From assembly GCF_010993745.1 (NCBI RefSeq), contig NZ_WOTN01000001.1, positions 995,235 to 1,059,234 on the forward strand: a DNA stretch of 64,000 nt, written 5' to 3'. Origin of the DNA: Fodinicola acaciae. Lineage in GTDB: Bacteria; Actinomycetota; Actinomycetes; Mycobacteriales; HKI-0501. Made by a program: the position numbers and the translations under genes. Shown in pieces: positions 16,892-24,586 of the stretch (the stretch's first letter is position 1; every line of letters starts with the position of its first letter). Below the pieces are notes generated by a model, which saw nothing but the letters and a program-made list of their open reading frames with translations, was not told the DNA's origin and did not search any database.

Positions 16892-17796
16892 TGCCTGGCT
16901 CCTTCGCTCAGCCGTGCCGGCACATGCCTCAGAGCTGCCCGCATCGCCGGCAACCGGCGGCGCGGATCCATGAAATTCGGCCCCATCTCGGCCAGTTCGG
17001 CGGCCGACGGGCACAGGCGTGCGACCCGTGTGCCGGCGGCTTCCAGCAGCGCGATCTCGCGATCCAGACCCCGGCTCATCGGCTTGCGCATGACCGATTC
17101 GAGCCGTCCGCCGACGCCGCCGATCCGTACGCCCGCCGCCGACGCCATCGGCGCGACCACCAGGACCTCGTCGAGCGTGAGATCGCGTACGAGGTCAGCC
17201 GACGCCGTCGATGACACGCCGCCGTCCAGATAGCACCGGCCGCCGATCGTCACCGGCGGATACCATCCAGGGACGGCCCACGACGCGCGTACGGCCGCCG
17301 AGAGCGATGCCGGCGGCGCACCCGGTGCGCCAAATGCCACCCGCTCTCCGCTGCGTACCTCGACCGCGACCTGCCACACCGCCGGATGCGTGACCGACAG
17401 GTCTTTTGTCAACCTGTCGAGAAAATCCGGACGCGTACGACCTGGCGGCGCCAGGCCGGCGAGCGCCATCAACCGCCGCCGCCGGCGCAATCCTTGCATC
17501 GCGAGGCGGCCAAGCGGCAGGCCGATCGGCAGCGCCGGCAATGGCGCTGGAGGCTTCGTGAAGAAATGTCGTACGGACGCGCGCGCGTCGGCCTCGCCGC
17601 TCTGGCCGGCCACCATTTCCTCGACACCGACGCCGGCGCCGAGCATCGCGCCAAGGCTGGCGCCACCAGAGGTACCGACGATCACCGCGGCCGTACGCGG
17701 GTCCCACTGCCAGGCCGCCTCGATCGCGGCGAGCGCCCCAACCTGCCAGGCGCTGCCGACCGTGCCACCGCATCCCAGCACCAGGCCGCGCCGCAT
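16888..17796 (-). CDS. Patatin-like phospholipase/esterase
   Basis: The 302-aa protein starts GLVLGCGGTVGSAWQVGAL, equivalent to the oxyanion loop, with the nucleophile Ser43 in GTSGGAS and the catalytic Asp in YLDGGVSSTASADL. Patatins use a Ser-Asp dyad to release fatty acids from lipids or cleave esters. ATG at 17796 follows GGAGG by 5 nt; the GTG at 17812-17814 lacks a box. It is the first gene of the unit with the monooxygenase (4-bp overlap) and is preceded by a well-formed promoter (17828-17863) that duplicates the promoter of the SDR-ligase unit. Confidence 0.88.
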   Translation of the reverse strand: MRRGLVLGCGGTVGSAWQVGALAAIEAAWQWDPRTAAVIVGTSGGASLGAMLGAGVGVEEMVAGQSGEADARASVRHFFTKPPAPLPALPIGLPLGRLAMQGLRRRRRLMALAGLAPPGRTRPDFLDRLTKDLSVTHPAVWQVAVEVRSGERVAFGAPGAPPASLSAAVRASWAVPGWYPPVTIGGRCYLDGGVSSTASADLVRDLTLDEVLVVAPMASAAGVRIGGVGGRLESVMRKPMSRGLDREIALLEAAGTRVARLCPSAAELAEMGPNFMDPRRRLPAMRAALRHVPARLSEGARQ

Positions 17797-17827
17797 GCCG
17801 CCTCCGACCGCCACTCAGATAATGACG

Positions 17828-17863
17828 ATATCCAAGTAAGCATGTCATCTGGGCAGTGTCAAC
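17828..17863 (-). promoter_or_regulatory. Promoter with embedded operator, copy 2 (for patatin-monooxygenase)
   Basis: On the minus strand: -35 TTGACA (17862-17857), 17-bp spacer, -10 TTACTT (17839-17834), with GACATGCTTAC in the spacer. It matches 14318-14353 at 25 of 36 positions. The -35 overlaps the stop codon of the hemerythrin gene. Confidence 0.78.
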
Positions 17864-18329
17864 CGCCGTCCGTAAAGAAGGCAGGCGTCTCGCGGTGCCA
17901 CTCGTCGACCTCCAAGCCGTCGAGCAGTCCTACGATCTGTCGTTCCTCGAAGCGGAAATGCGACTCCAAGATCGCGGCCAGGCCGTCGATGTCGCTTTCG
18001 GACGGGAGGTTCTCCAGTCGTCGCAGGACGTCCGCGACCAGCCAATGGTCCTCGCGGAGCTTGTCGATGATCGGCGACAGCTCCGGAAAACGGTCGGCGA
18101 GCAGCGGAAACACGTCGTCGTCCTCGCTGGTGTGGTGGCGGGTCAACGCCGTGCAGAAAGCGGCGCAATGCGCCTGCAGGGTGATTGGTGTGCCGGTGCC
18201 GATGTTGTCGCGCAGCCGCGCCAGCTCGTCGCGAAGCCATTGGTGGACGCGGATGAGCTCGACGCCGAACGCGATCACGCGTTCGCGTGGTGCCTCCATG
18301 AAGAATGTCCTGACGTTCCACGCCTCCAT
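17859..18329 (-). CDS. Hemerythrin HHE-domain protein
   Basis: The 156-aa protein has the HHE pattern: LIRVHQWLRDEL, ALTRHHTSEDDDVFPLLA, KLREDHWLVADVLRR and LESHFRFEERQIVG carry the expected His and Glu ligands of a di-iron site. It is probably cytoplasmic and senses or protects against O2, NO or peroxide. ATG at 18329 is the longest start; ATG at 18299 (MEAPRERVIAF) has a better-placed AGGA box 8 nt upstream and may be the real one. It is divergent from the EEP-family gene, and its 3' end overlaps the patatin promoter. Confidence 0.85.
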   Translation of the reverse strand: MEAWNVRTFFMEAPRERVIAFGVELIRVHQWLRDELARLRDNIGTGTPITLQAHCAAFCTALTRHHTSEDDDVFPLLADRFPELSPIIDKLREDHWLVADVLRRLENLPSESDIDGLAAILESHFRFEERQIVGLLDGLEVDEWHRETPAFFTDGG

Positions 18330-18432
18330 GCCCGCGGCGGTCTCCTGGCCGGGTGCACTGCGACGCTGGCGGTCATTCGATCATCTCGTCGCGCACGCGT
18401 CAACGGTCGGCGCGCGGGGTATATGTACGGCC

Positions 18433-19218
18433 ATGCGTGTTGTGACGCTCAACCTGTGGGGAATGTGTGGCGATTGGCCGCGACGGCGTGCCGTGCTGAC
18501 GGAAGGCCTGCGGCGGCTGCGGCCGGATCTGGTGGCCTTCCAGGAGGTGATCCTGGCCGAGGCGTACGACCAGGCCGCCGACCTGCTCGGCTCGGATTTC
18601 CACCTGGTCCAACAAAAAGCGCGCAACCCCAATGGCACCGGCATCGCGGTGGCCAGCCGTTGGCCGGTCCGCGGCAGCGACGAGCTCGATCTGCACGTCA
18701 CGCCGCGTACGGCCGGCTTCGAGTGCGGTGCGCTGGTCGTGGAGGTCTCGGCGCCGACCGGTCCGCTGTTCTTCGCCAACCATTTCCCCAACTGGCAGCT
18801 TTCCTATGCGTACGAGCGCGAACTGCAAACCCGGATGGTCGCCGACCACCTGGAGTCGATCGCCGGCGATCGCGACGTGATCGTCGCCGGTGACCTCGAC
18901 GCCGATCCGCAGGCTAGCTCGATCCGGTTCTGGACCGGCCGGCAGTCGCTCGACGGTCTGAGCGTCTGCTATCGCGACGCCTGGGAGGCGCGGCATCCCG
19001 GCGAGGCCGGCATCACCTACACCCCGGACAATCCGCTGATGTCGGACGGCGACTGGCCGTTTGGCCGGATCGACTACGTGCTGGTGCGCTGTGGACTGCA
19101 CGGCGGCTCGACGCTGCGGATCGACGCCTGTGAACGGATTTTCGACCAGCCGGTCGACGGCGTGTGGGCCAGCGACCATTTTGGCGTGATGGCCGACCTC
19201 GGAGCGCGTACGCGGTAG
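18433..19218 (+). CDS. Endonuclease/exonuclease/phosphatase-family protein
   Basis: This 261-aa protein shows the complete EEP fold motifs: MRVVTLNLWGMCGDW at the start, LVAFQEVILAEAYD with the metal-binding Glu, FFANHFPNW, the VAGDLDADPQAS strand with the Asp/Asn-type pair, RIDYVLVR, and WASDHFGVMADL with the catalytic His. Such enzymes cleave phosphodiesters in nucleic acids, sphingomyelin or inositol lipids; the substrate is unknown. No signal peptide is seen. ATG at 18433 was chosen because it directly begins the motif; the long open frame upstream belongs to shadows. A TATATG at about 18420 may be its -10. Confidence 0.9.
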   Translation: MRVVTLNLWGMCGDWPRRRAVLTEGLRRLRPDLVAFQEVILAEAYDQAADLLGSDFHLVQQKARNPNGTGIAVASRWPVRGSDELDLHVTPRTAGFECGALVVEVSAPTGPLFFANHFPNWQLSYAYERELQTRMVADHLESIAGDRDVIVAGDLDADPQASSIRFWTGRQSLDGLSVCYRDAWEARHPGEAGITYTPDNPLMSDGDWPFGRIDYVLVRCGLHGGSTLRIDACERIFDQPVDGVWASDHFGVMADLGARTR

Positions 19219-19222
19219 AGTT

Positions 19223-19238
19223 AAGAGTCGTTACTCTT
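19223..19238. promoter_or_regulatory. Palindromic operator candidate upstream of FAD oxidoreductases
   Basis: AAGAGT-CGTT-ACTCTT (6-4-6 inverted repeat) lies 23 bp before the ATG of the first FAD oxidoreductase and looks like a TetR or MarR site. No regulator gene is adjacent. Confidence 0.5.
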
Positions 19239-19261
19239 TCTCTCGCTCCTGGAGTCCGCGG

Positions 19262-20707
19262 ATGCCACCTTCGCCTGCGCAGCGATTCGCCGAGATCTGC
19301 ACGCCGCGGCCGCCAGACGACAGCCGGATCCTGATGCGCCGCGCGATCGTCCTCGGCGCGAGCATGGCCGGACTGATGGCGGCGCGGGTGCTCAGTGAGC
19401 ATGCCGAGGAAGTCGTCATCATCGAGCGGGACGATTCCGACAACGGCGAGGCACCGCGTCCGGGGGTGCCACAGGGGACGCAGGTGCATGCGCTGCTGCC
19501 GGCCGGTCAGACGCAGCTCAACCGCTGGTTTCCTGGTTTCTATGAGGAAGCCGTGGCCAGTGGCGCGGTCGAGCCGTCGCCGGAGCGTACGCAGTTGTTC
19601 GTCAACGGCGAGCTGCGGGTGGCGCCACCGGTGCGCACGGTCGCGCCGGCTTTGGTGAGCACGCGGCCGTTTCTTGAGTCACGCGTACGCCGCAAGACGC
19701 TGGCGGCCGACAACATCACGCTGCTGGCCGGCCGTGCCGACGGACTGGTGTTCACCGGTGACCGCGTCACCGGCGTGACTTTCGTACCTGCCAACGGAAA
19801 CGACCCGGTCACCGAGGCCGCAGACTTCGTCGTCGATGCGACCGGCCGGTCGAGCAAGCTGACCGACTGGCTGGCGGCCAACGGCTGGCCGCAGCCACCG
19901 ATGACACGCATGCCGATCAAGCTCAATTACGCGACCGCCGTGTTCAAACGGGACGACCGGGTCAGCGATATCGCAGTGGTCACCTCGCAAACCGCGCCAG
20001 GCGACGGGCGTACGGCACGCATCGGCGGCATCCTCGCGGTCGAACGCGACCGCTGGCTGGTGCTCATCTCCGGCTACGGCGACGACCGGCCCAGCCGGGA
20101 CGAGCAGGAGTTTCGCGAGCGCTGCCGGCGCGATTTCCCCGCTGTCTTCGGCCAGATCGCCGATCATGGCGAGATGATCGGCGGCGTCGTCACCTACCAT
20201 CAGGCGGACAGCCGGCGTCGCGACTTCGACGCGCTGGACCGGTTTCCGGCCGGCATCGTCGCCGCCGGCGACGCGGTGGCATCCTTCAATCCGGTGTACG
20301 GTCAGGGGATGACGTCCGCGACTTTGCACTCGTCCTGTCTTTCGGCGTATCTGCGGTCGAACCCGTCGCTCGACCAGCCGGCGCGCTCGTACTTCGAGCA
20401 GGTGCGGGTCGTCGTGGACGCGGCTTGGCAGGTGTCGACGTTCGCCGACATCGAGCTGCCGCACGTCGACGGGCCCTATCCGCGCGGCTATCGGCTGACG
20501 AAATGGTTCACCGGCCTGATGTTCAAGGCGTCCATGACCGACGCCAGGATCAACGAAAAGCTGAGCCGGGTCACGACGATGATGGCCCATCCCAGTTCGC
20601 TCGCCGACCCGGCAACACTTCTGCGGGCCCTGCGCCTCGGCCTGTTCGGCGTGATCCACGCTCCGGCCTTTTCGGCGATGTTGCCGGATCGAGACCAACG
20701 TCGGTGA
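19262..20707 (+). CDS. FAD-dependent oxidoreductase, first of a tandem pair
   Basis: The 481-aa flavoprotein has a Rossmann FAD motif (AIVLGASMAGLMAARVL), the ADP-binding Glu in VVIIERD, the mid-protein VVDATGRSSKLTDWL, and the C-terminal GDAVASFNPVYGQGM flavin contact typical of group A monooxygenases and geranylgeranyl-reductase-like enzymes. No NADPH-specific motif is evident, so hydroxylase and dehydrogenase roles both remain possible. A roughly 24-residue N-terminal extension before the FAD motif is kept because a similar one is present in the downstream paralogue. It lies 10 bp upstream of that copy, and the two are probably cotranscribed. Confidence 0.88.
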   Translation: MPPSPAQRFAEICTPRPPDDSRILMRRAIVLGASMAGLMAARVLSEHAEEVVIIERDDSDNGEAPRPGVPQGTQVHALLPAGQTQLNRWFPGFYEEAVASGAVEPSPERTQLFVNGELRVAPPVRTVAPALVSTRPFLESRVRRKTLAADNITLLAGRADGLVFTGDRVTGVTFVPANGNDPVTEAADFVVDATGRSSKLTDWLAANGWPQPPMTRMPIKLNYATAVFKRDDRVSDIAVVTSQTAPGDGRTARIGGILAVERDRWLVLISGYGDDRPSRDEQEFRERCRRDFPAVFGQIADHGEMIGGVVTYHQADSRRRDFDALDRFPAGIVAAGDAVASFNPVYGQGMTSATLHSSCLSAYLRSNPSLDQPARSYFEQVRVVVDAAWQVSTFADIELPHVDGPYPRGYRLTKWFTGLMFKASMTDARINEKLSRVTTMMAHPSSLADPATLLRALRLGLFGVIHAPAFSAMLPDRDQRR

Positions 20708-20717
20708 CGATGGTGGA

Positions 20718-22103
20718 ATGCGACCCACAGCCGCACGCCTGTTCGCCGACCTCAGTACGGTCGACCACCAGCCGCCGTCACGAAGGATCATGCGGCGTGC
20801 CGTCGTGCTCGGCGGCAGCATGGCCGGCCTGATGGCGGCGCGAGTCCTCAGCGAACACGCCGAGGAGGTCGTCGTCGTGGGGCGCGACGCGTCCGAGGTC
20901 GGCGGACAGCCGCGGCCCGGCGTGCCGCAGGGCGGCCAAGTGCATGCGTTGCTCGCCGGCGGCCAGCGGCAGTTCGAGCGATGGTTTCCTGGTTTCCATG
21001 ACGAAGTGCTGGCCGCCGGCGCCACCGAGACGCCAGGCGACACCATCCAGCGGTTCACCAATGGCGTACGGCTGCCGGCGATGCCGCGGCGGTCCGGAGC
21101 GCGCGGTTTGGTTGCCACCCGGCCGTTTCTGGAGGCGCAGGTGCGCCGGCGTACGTTGGCGCTCGGTAACGTCCGCATCGCGTACGGCAGCGCGACCGGC
21201 GTTGTTTTCCAGGCAGACAAGGTCGTCGGCGCCGCACTCGACAGCGGCGTGGTCGAGCGCGGCGACCTGGTCGTCGACGCGACCGGCAGGTCGAGCCGGC
21301 TGACCGACTGGCTCGCCGCGGCCGGCTGGCCGGCGGCGCCCATGCGCCGGATGGCGGTGAAAGTCAACTACGCGACCGCGCTTTTCCGCCGGGACGCGGC
21401 GGTCGGCGACACCTGGGCCGCGACCTCGCAGGACACGCCGGGCCACGGCCGGGTGCCGCGGATCGGCAGCATCATGCCGGTCGAGCGGGATCGCTGGCTG
21501 ATGCTGATCTCCGGCTATGCCGACGACCGGCCGAGCCGCGACCTCGACGACTATCGCCTGCGGTGCCGGCGCGACTTTCCGCCGATGTTCGCCGACATCG
21601 CCGAGCGCGGCGAGCTGATCGGACCGGTCCGGACCTATCACCAGGCCGACAGCCGGCGGCGGGATTTTCACCGGCTGGCACGGTTTCCGGCTGGTCTGGT
21701 GGTCGCTGGCGACGCCGTGGCGTCCGTCAACCCGATCTATGGCCAAGGCATGAGCTCGGCGACGCTGCACGCCTCCTGCCTGTCCGCGTATCTTCGCGAC
21801 GGTCCGGCACTCGAGGAGCCGGCGTGGTCGTATTTCGACCGCGTACGCGTGGTCGTCGACGCCGCCTGGCGCGTGTCGACCTTCGCCGACCTGGAGTTGC
21901 CGCACGTCACCGGTCCGTATCCGCGCGCGTACCGGCTGATGAAATGGTCGCACGACCTGCTTTTCCGCGCCGCGCGTACGGATTCGCGGACGAGTGCGCG
22001 GCGCGGCAAGGTGTTGAGCATGGTGGAGCATCCGAGCTCGCTCGACCGGCCGGGTCCGTTGCTGCGTGCCGCTCGGTTCAGTGTTTTCCCGCGATCGACC
22101 TGA
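20718..22103 (+). CDS. FAD-dependent oxidoreductase, second of a tandem pair
   Basis: The 461-aa protein is clearly a duplicate of the gene upstream: both share the N-terminal extension, the FAD motif (AVVLGGSMAGLMAARVL), YHQADSRRRDF, GDAVASVNPIYGQGM and the IELPHV/LELPHV region. The C-terminus after about residue 415 is divergent. ATG at 20718 has GGTGGA close before it. Its 3' end overlaps the convergent epoxide hydrolase by 26 bp. Two diverged copies side by side suggest two related substrates or a heteromeric enzyme, but this is inference. Confidence 0.88.
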   Translation: MRPTAARLFADLSTVDHQPPSRRIMRRAVVLGGSMAGLMAARVLSEHAEEVVVVGRDASEVGGQPRPGVPQGGQVHALLAGGQRQFERWFPGFHDEVLAAGATETPGDTIQRFTNGVRLPAMPRRSGARGLVATRPFLEAQVRRRTLALGNVRIAYGSATGVVFQADKVVGAALDSGVVERGDLVVDATGRSSRLTDWLAAAGWPAAPMRRMAVKVNYATALFRRDAAVGDTWAATSQDTPGHGRVPRIGSIMPVERDRWLMLISGYADDRPSRDLDDYRLRCRRDFPPMFADIAERGELIGPVRTYHQADSRRRDFHRLARFPAGLVVAGDAVASVNPIYGQGMSSATLHASCLSAYLRDGPALEEPAWSYFDRVRVVVDAAWRVSTFADLELPHVTGPYPRAYRLMKWSHDLLFRAARTDSRTSARRGKVLSMVEHPSSLDRPGPLLRAARFSVFPRST

Positions 22104-23229
22104 AAAACGCGCGGATGTCGGCGACCAACAGGTCCGGTTGTTCCAGTGCGGCGAAGTGGCCGCCGCGGTCGAAGCTGGTCCAGCGTACGATGTTGTTCGT
22201 CCGGTCGGCGATGTGCCGCAGCGGCACGAAGTTGTCGTACGCGAAATCCGCGAGCGCGGTCTTCGCCTCGGACGGCTCCGGTGGCTGTCCCCAGTATTCG
22301 GCGTGCGCGCGCTCGTAGTAGATGCGTGCCGACGAGCCGGCGGTCGCGGTGAGCCAGTAGATCATGACATTTGTCAGCAGGTGATCGCGGTCGATCGTGC
22401 TGCGCGGATCGGTCCACTCGTGGAACTTCTCCGCGATCCACGCCAGCTGGCCGACCGGCGAGTCGGTGAGAGCGTACGAGAGCGTCTGCGGGCGCGTGGA
22501 CTGCAGGTCGGCATAACCCTGTTTTTCCTTCTTCCAAGCCAACAACCGCGTCCACGACCGCTTCGCGCGCTGCCACTGCTCATTGCTCAGCGATGCCTCG
22601 TCCGGTTCGCCTTCGGCCGCGGACTGGGGGAGGAGGTTGAGGTGCACGCCGATGACCTGGTCGCCATGCGTACGGCCGATTTCGCGTGAGATCGCAGCAC
22701 CCCAGTCGCCGCCTTGCGTGCCATAGCGGCGATAGCCGAGCCGCGCCATCAGCTCGGCGAAAGCGTTGGCGACACGCTTGAATTCCCAGCCTTTCTCGCG
22801 GGTCGGACCGGAGAAGCCAAAGCCGGGGATGCTCGGCAGCACGAGGTGAAACGCGTCCGCCGGGTCGCCGCCGTACGCGCGTGGATCCGACAGCGGGCCG
22901 GCGATCGCGAGAAACTCCGCGACCGACCCCGGCCAGCCGTGCGTGATGATCAGCGGTGTGGCCTCCGGCTCCGGTGACCGGATGTGTCCGAAGTGGACGG
23001 TCGCGCCGTCGATCGTCGTGACGAACTGCGGCCACTCGTTGAGCCGCGCCTCGGCGGCCCGCCAGTCGTAACGGTGCCGCCAGTAGTGCGCAAGGTCGCG
23101 GAGATAGCCGAGCGGCACGCCGTACGACCAGCCGACGTCCGCAAGCTCGTCGGGCCAGCGCGTACGGTCGAGCCGCTCGTGCAGATCGTCCAGGTCGCTC
23201 TGCGGGATGTCGATGCGAAACGGTTTCAC
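22078..23229 (-). CDS. Epoxide hydrolase (EHN-type alpha/beta hydrolase)
   Basis: The 383-aa protein has the N-terminal epoxide hydrolase domain (FRIDIPQSDLDDLHERLDR, then WPDELADVGWSYGVPLGYL) followed by an alpha/beta-hydrolase core: oxyanion motif HGWPGS, nucleophile Asp in TQGGDWGAAI, and the catalytic His in DRGGHFAALE. The epoxide ring would be opened to a diol through an ester intermediate. GTG at 23229 gives the family-typical start; the frame upstream is shadow. It is adjacent to and convergent with the FAD oxidoreductase pair, so an epoxide made by those enzymes could be a substrate, which is speculation. Confidence 0.92.
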   Translation of the reverse strand: MKPFRIDIPQSDLDDLHERLDRTRWPDELADVGWSYGVPLGYLRDLAHYWRHRYDWRAAEARLNEWPQFVTTIDGATVHFGHIRSPEPEATPLIITHGWPGSVAEFLAIAGPLSDPRAYGGDPADAFHLVLPSIPGFGFSGPTREKGWEFKRVANAFAELMARLGYRRYGTQGGDWGAAISREIGRTHGDQVIGVHLNLLPQSAAEGEPDEASLSNEQWQRAKRSWTRLLAWKKEKQGYADLQSTRPQTLSYALTDSPVGQLAWIAEKFHEWTDPRSTIDRDHLLTNVMIYWLTATAGSSARIYYERAHAEYWGQPPEPSEAKTALADFAYDNFVPLRHIADRTNNIVRWTSFDRGGHFAALEQPDLLVADIRAFFRSIAGKH

Positions 23230-23240
23230 ACCTGCCGATG

Positions 23241-24308
23241 TTAGGCGGAGGTGGTCAGATCCAGCGCGTCGATTTCGGTGTAGCAGTCGCCTTTGGTGAA
23301 GCGCAGCGTGTTGGGTCCGGCGTTCAGGTTGACGGTGACACCGACCACGCCCCATTGTTCCCAGCCATAGTTCGGATACGTGACGGTGCTGGCCGGACCG
23401 CCGTTGACCGACAGGAAGTGCGAGCACGGTGTCGTCATGCCGTTGCCGCCACGGATGTACGCGCGGTGCGGTCCGGTTTTTCCGGCGTACACGGTGAAGG
23501 TCAGCGTCGAGCTGTTCGGCACGTCGATGTAGCCGACGCGCTGGCCGCCGGAGCTGCGGTCCCCGTCGATCCGCCGGATGGCATCGCCGGACAGCGCCGC
23601 GTTGGCGGTCGCCTCGGCCTCGTAACGCAGCATCGGCGTGCCGAGGATCGCCGAATACCAGCGTGCCGCCATCTTCGAATAGCCGCCGTAGGTCGGATGG
23701 ACGCCGTCGGCCAGCTCGACGGCCGGCACCGCGGAATTCATGTCCACGAAGGACACGTTCTTTCCGGCCGAGGCGAACGAGCCGACGATTCCCGGAATGG
23801 TGGCGTTGTATGCGAGTACGCGCCGGTTCTTGGTGTTGTCGGCGATCGGGATGATGCTGGCGACGTAGAGCTTCGCGCTCGGGGCTTTCGTGGTGATCCG
23901 GTCGATCAGGTTACGCAGCCGCTCCGGCGCACCGGCGATCGACGTGTCGTCACCGAGATCGTTCGTGCCGATGTGCAACAGGATGACATCCGGCGCGAGG
24001 CTGGGGATGCGGTCGACGACGTTGTCGTTGATCCACTGGATCGTCATGCTCGGCCAGCCTTCGTGGTCCTTGTCGCCGAGGTGCGCAGGGCCGCCGCTGC
24101 GACTGCCGACGAAGTCGACCGACCGGCCGTCCGCCTGGAAGAAGTGCCACAGATCGCTGCGATATCCACCGTCGGCGCCGCCGTCGGTGATCGAGTCGCC
24201 GAGTGGCAGCACCCGCAGCGGTGCCTCAGCGGTCGCCGCCGGTTGGCTCGCTCCGGTCGCCAGCATCGCCGTTATCAGTGCCAGAGCAACAAAACGACCC
24301 CTCGCCAT
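23241..24308 (-). CDS. Secreted SGNH/GDSL esterase with C-terminal carbohydrate-binding-like module
   Basis: The 355-aa protein has a signal peptide (LALITAMLATGASQPAATAEA), then an SGNH hydrolase with block I GDSITDGG, block III GTNDLG and block V DGVHPTYGGYSK. After about residue 210 comes a beta-sandwich of CBM6/CBM35 character, starting YEAEATANAALSGDA and ending FTKGDCYTEIDALDL. It probably deacetylates or deesterifies a polysaccharide outside the cell. ATG at 24308 starts the signal peptide; the longer reading adds 13 residues without a box. It is divergent from the GH2-GH76 operon and shares its regulatory region. Confidence 0.9.
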   Translation of the reverse strand: MARGRFVALALITAMLATGASQPAATAEAPLRVLPLGDSITDGGADGGYRSDLWHFFQADGRSVDFVGSRSGGPAHLGDKDHEGWPSMTIQWINDNVVDRIPSLAPDVILLHIGTNDLGDDTSIAGAPERLRNLIDRITTKAPSAKLYVASIIPIADNTKNRRVLAYNATIPGIVGSFASAGKNVSFVDMNSAVPAVELADGVHPTYGGYSKMAARWYSAILGTPMLRYEAEATANAALSGDAIRRIDGDRSSGGQRVGYIDVPNSSTLTFTVYAGKTGPHRAYIRGGNGMTTPCSHFLSVNGGPASTVTYPNYGWEQWGVVGVTVNLNAGPNTLRFTKGDCYTEIDALDLTTSA

Positions 24309-24456
24309 CTCCGGTTCCCTTTCGTCGGTCCAGTAGCGGCTGCGCACGCTAACACCGCCGGTGCGGCGCCGGAAGATCCAAAGCCGGCAATCCGTCCAAC
24401 CGGCTTGGCCAGGACTAGACCACCCGCCGGGGTGGCCGGATCAGGACAGCAGGCGT

Positions 24457-24470
24457 TGGGAACGTTTTCA
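24457..24470. promoter_or_regulatory. LacI-type operator in the GDSL / GH2-GH76 intergenic region
   Basis: TGGGAACGTTTTCA has the palindromic core AACGTT, the CG centre and flanking TG/CA of LacI-family operators. A TTGACA at 24514-24519 is a good plus-strand -35; no strong -10 was recognised. No sugar regulator is next to it. Confidence 0.6.
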
Positions 24471-24586
24471 GGCTGGCTCCCAGCTGGAATCGTATGGCTC
24501 GCCATATCCGCATTTGACAACTTCACGGGAACTGCTTACCGGTCCCGACCCTGACCCGACGGACCGCCTACCGGAAGGAGCAGTCC

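Noticed and set aside
24457-24470. Control of the GH2 operon by the LacI protein at 7908
   Set aside because: The operator sequences (CGCAATCGATTGCG against TGGGAACGTTTTCA) share only the CG centre.
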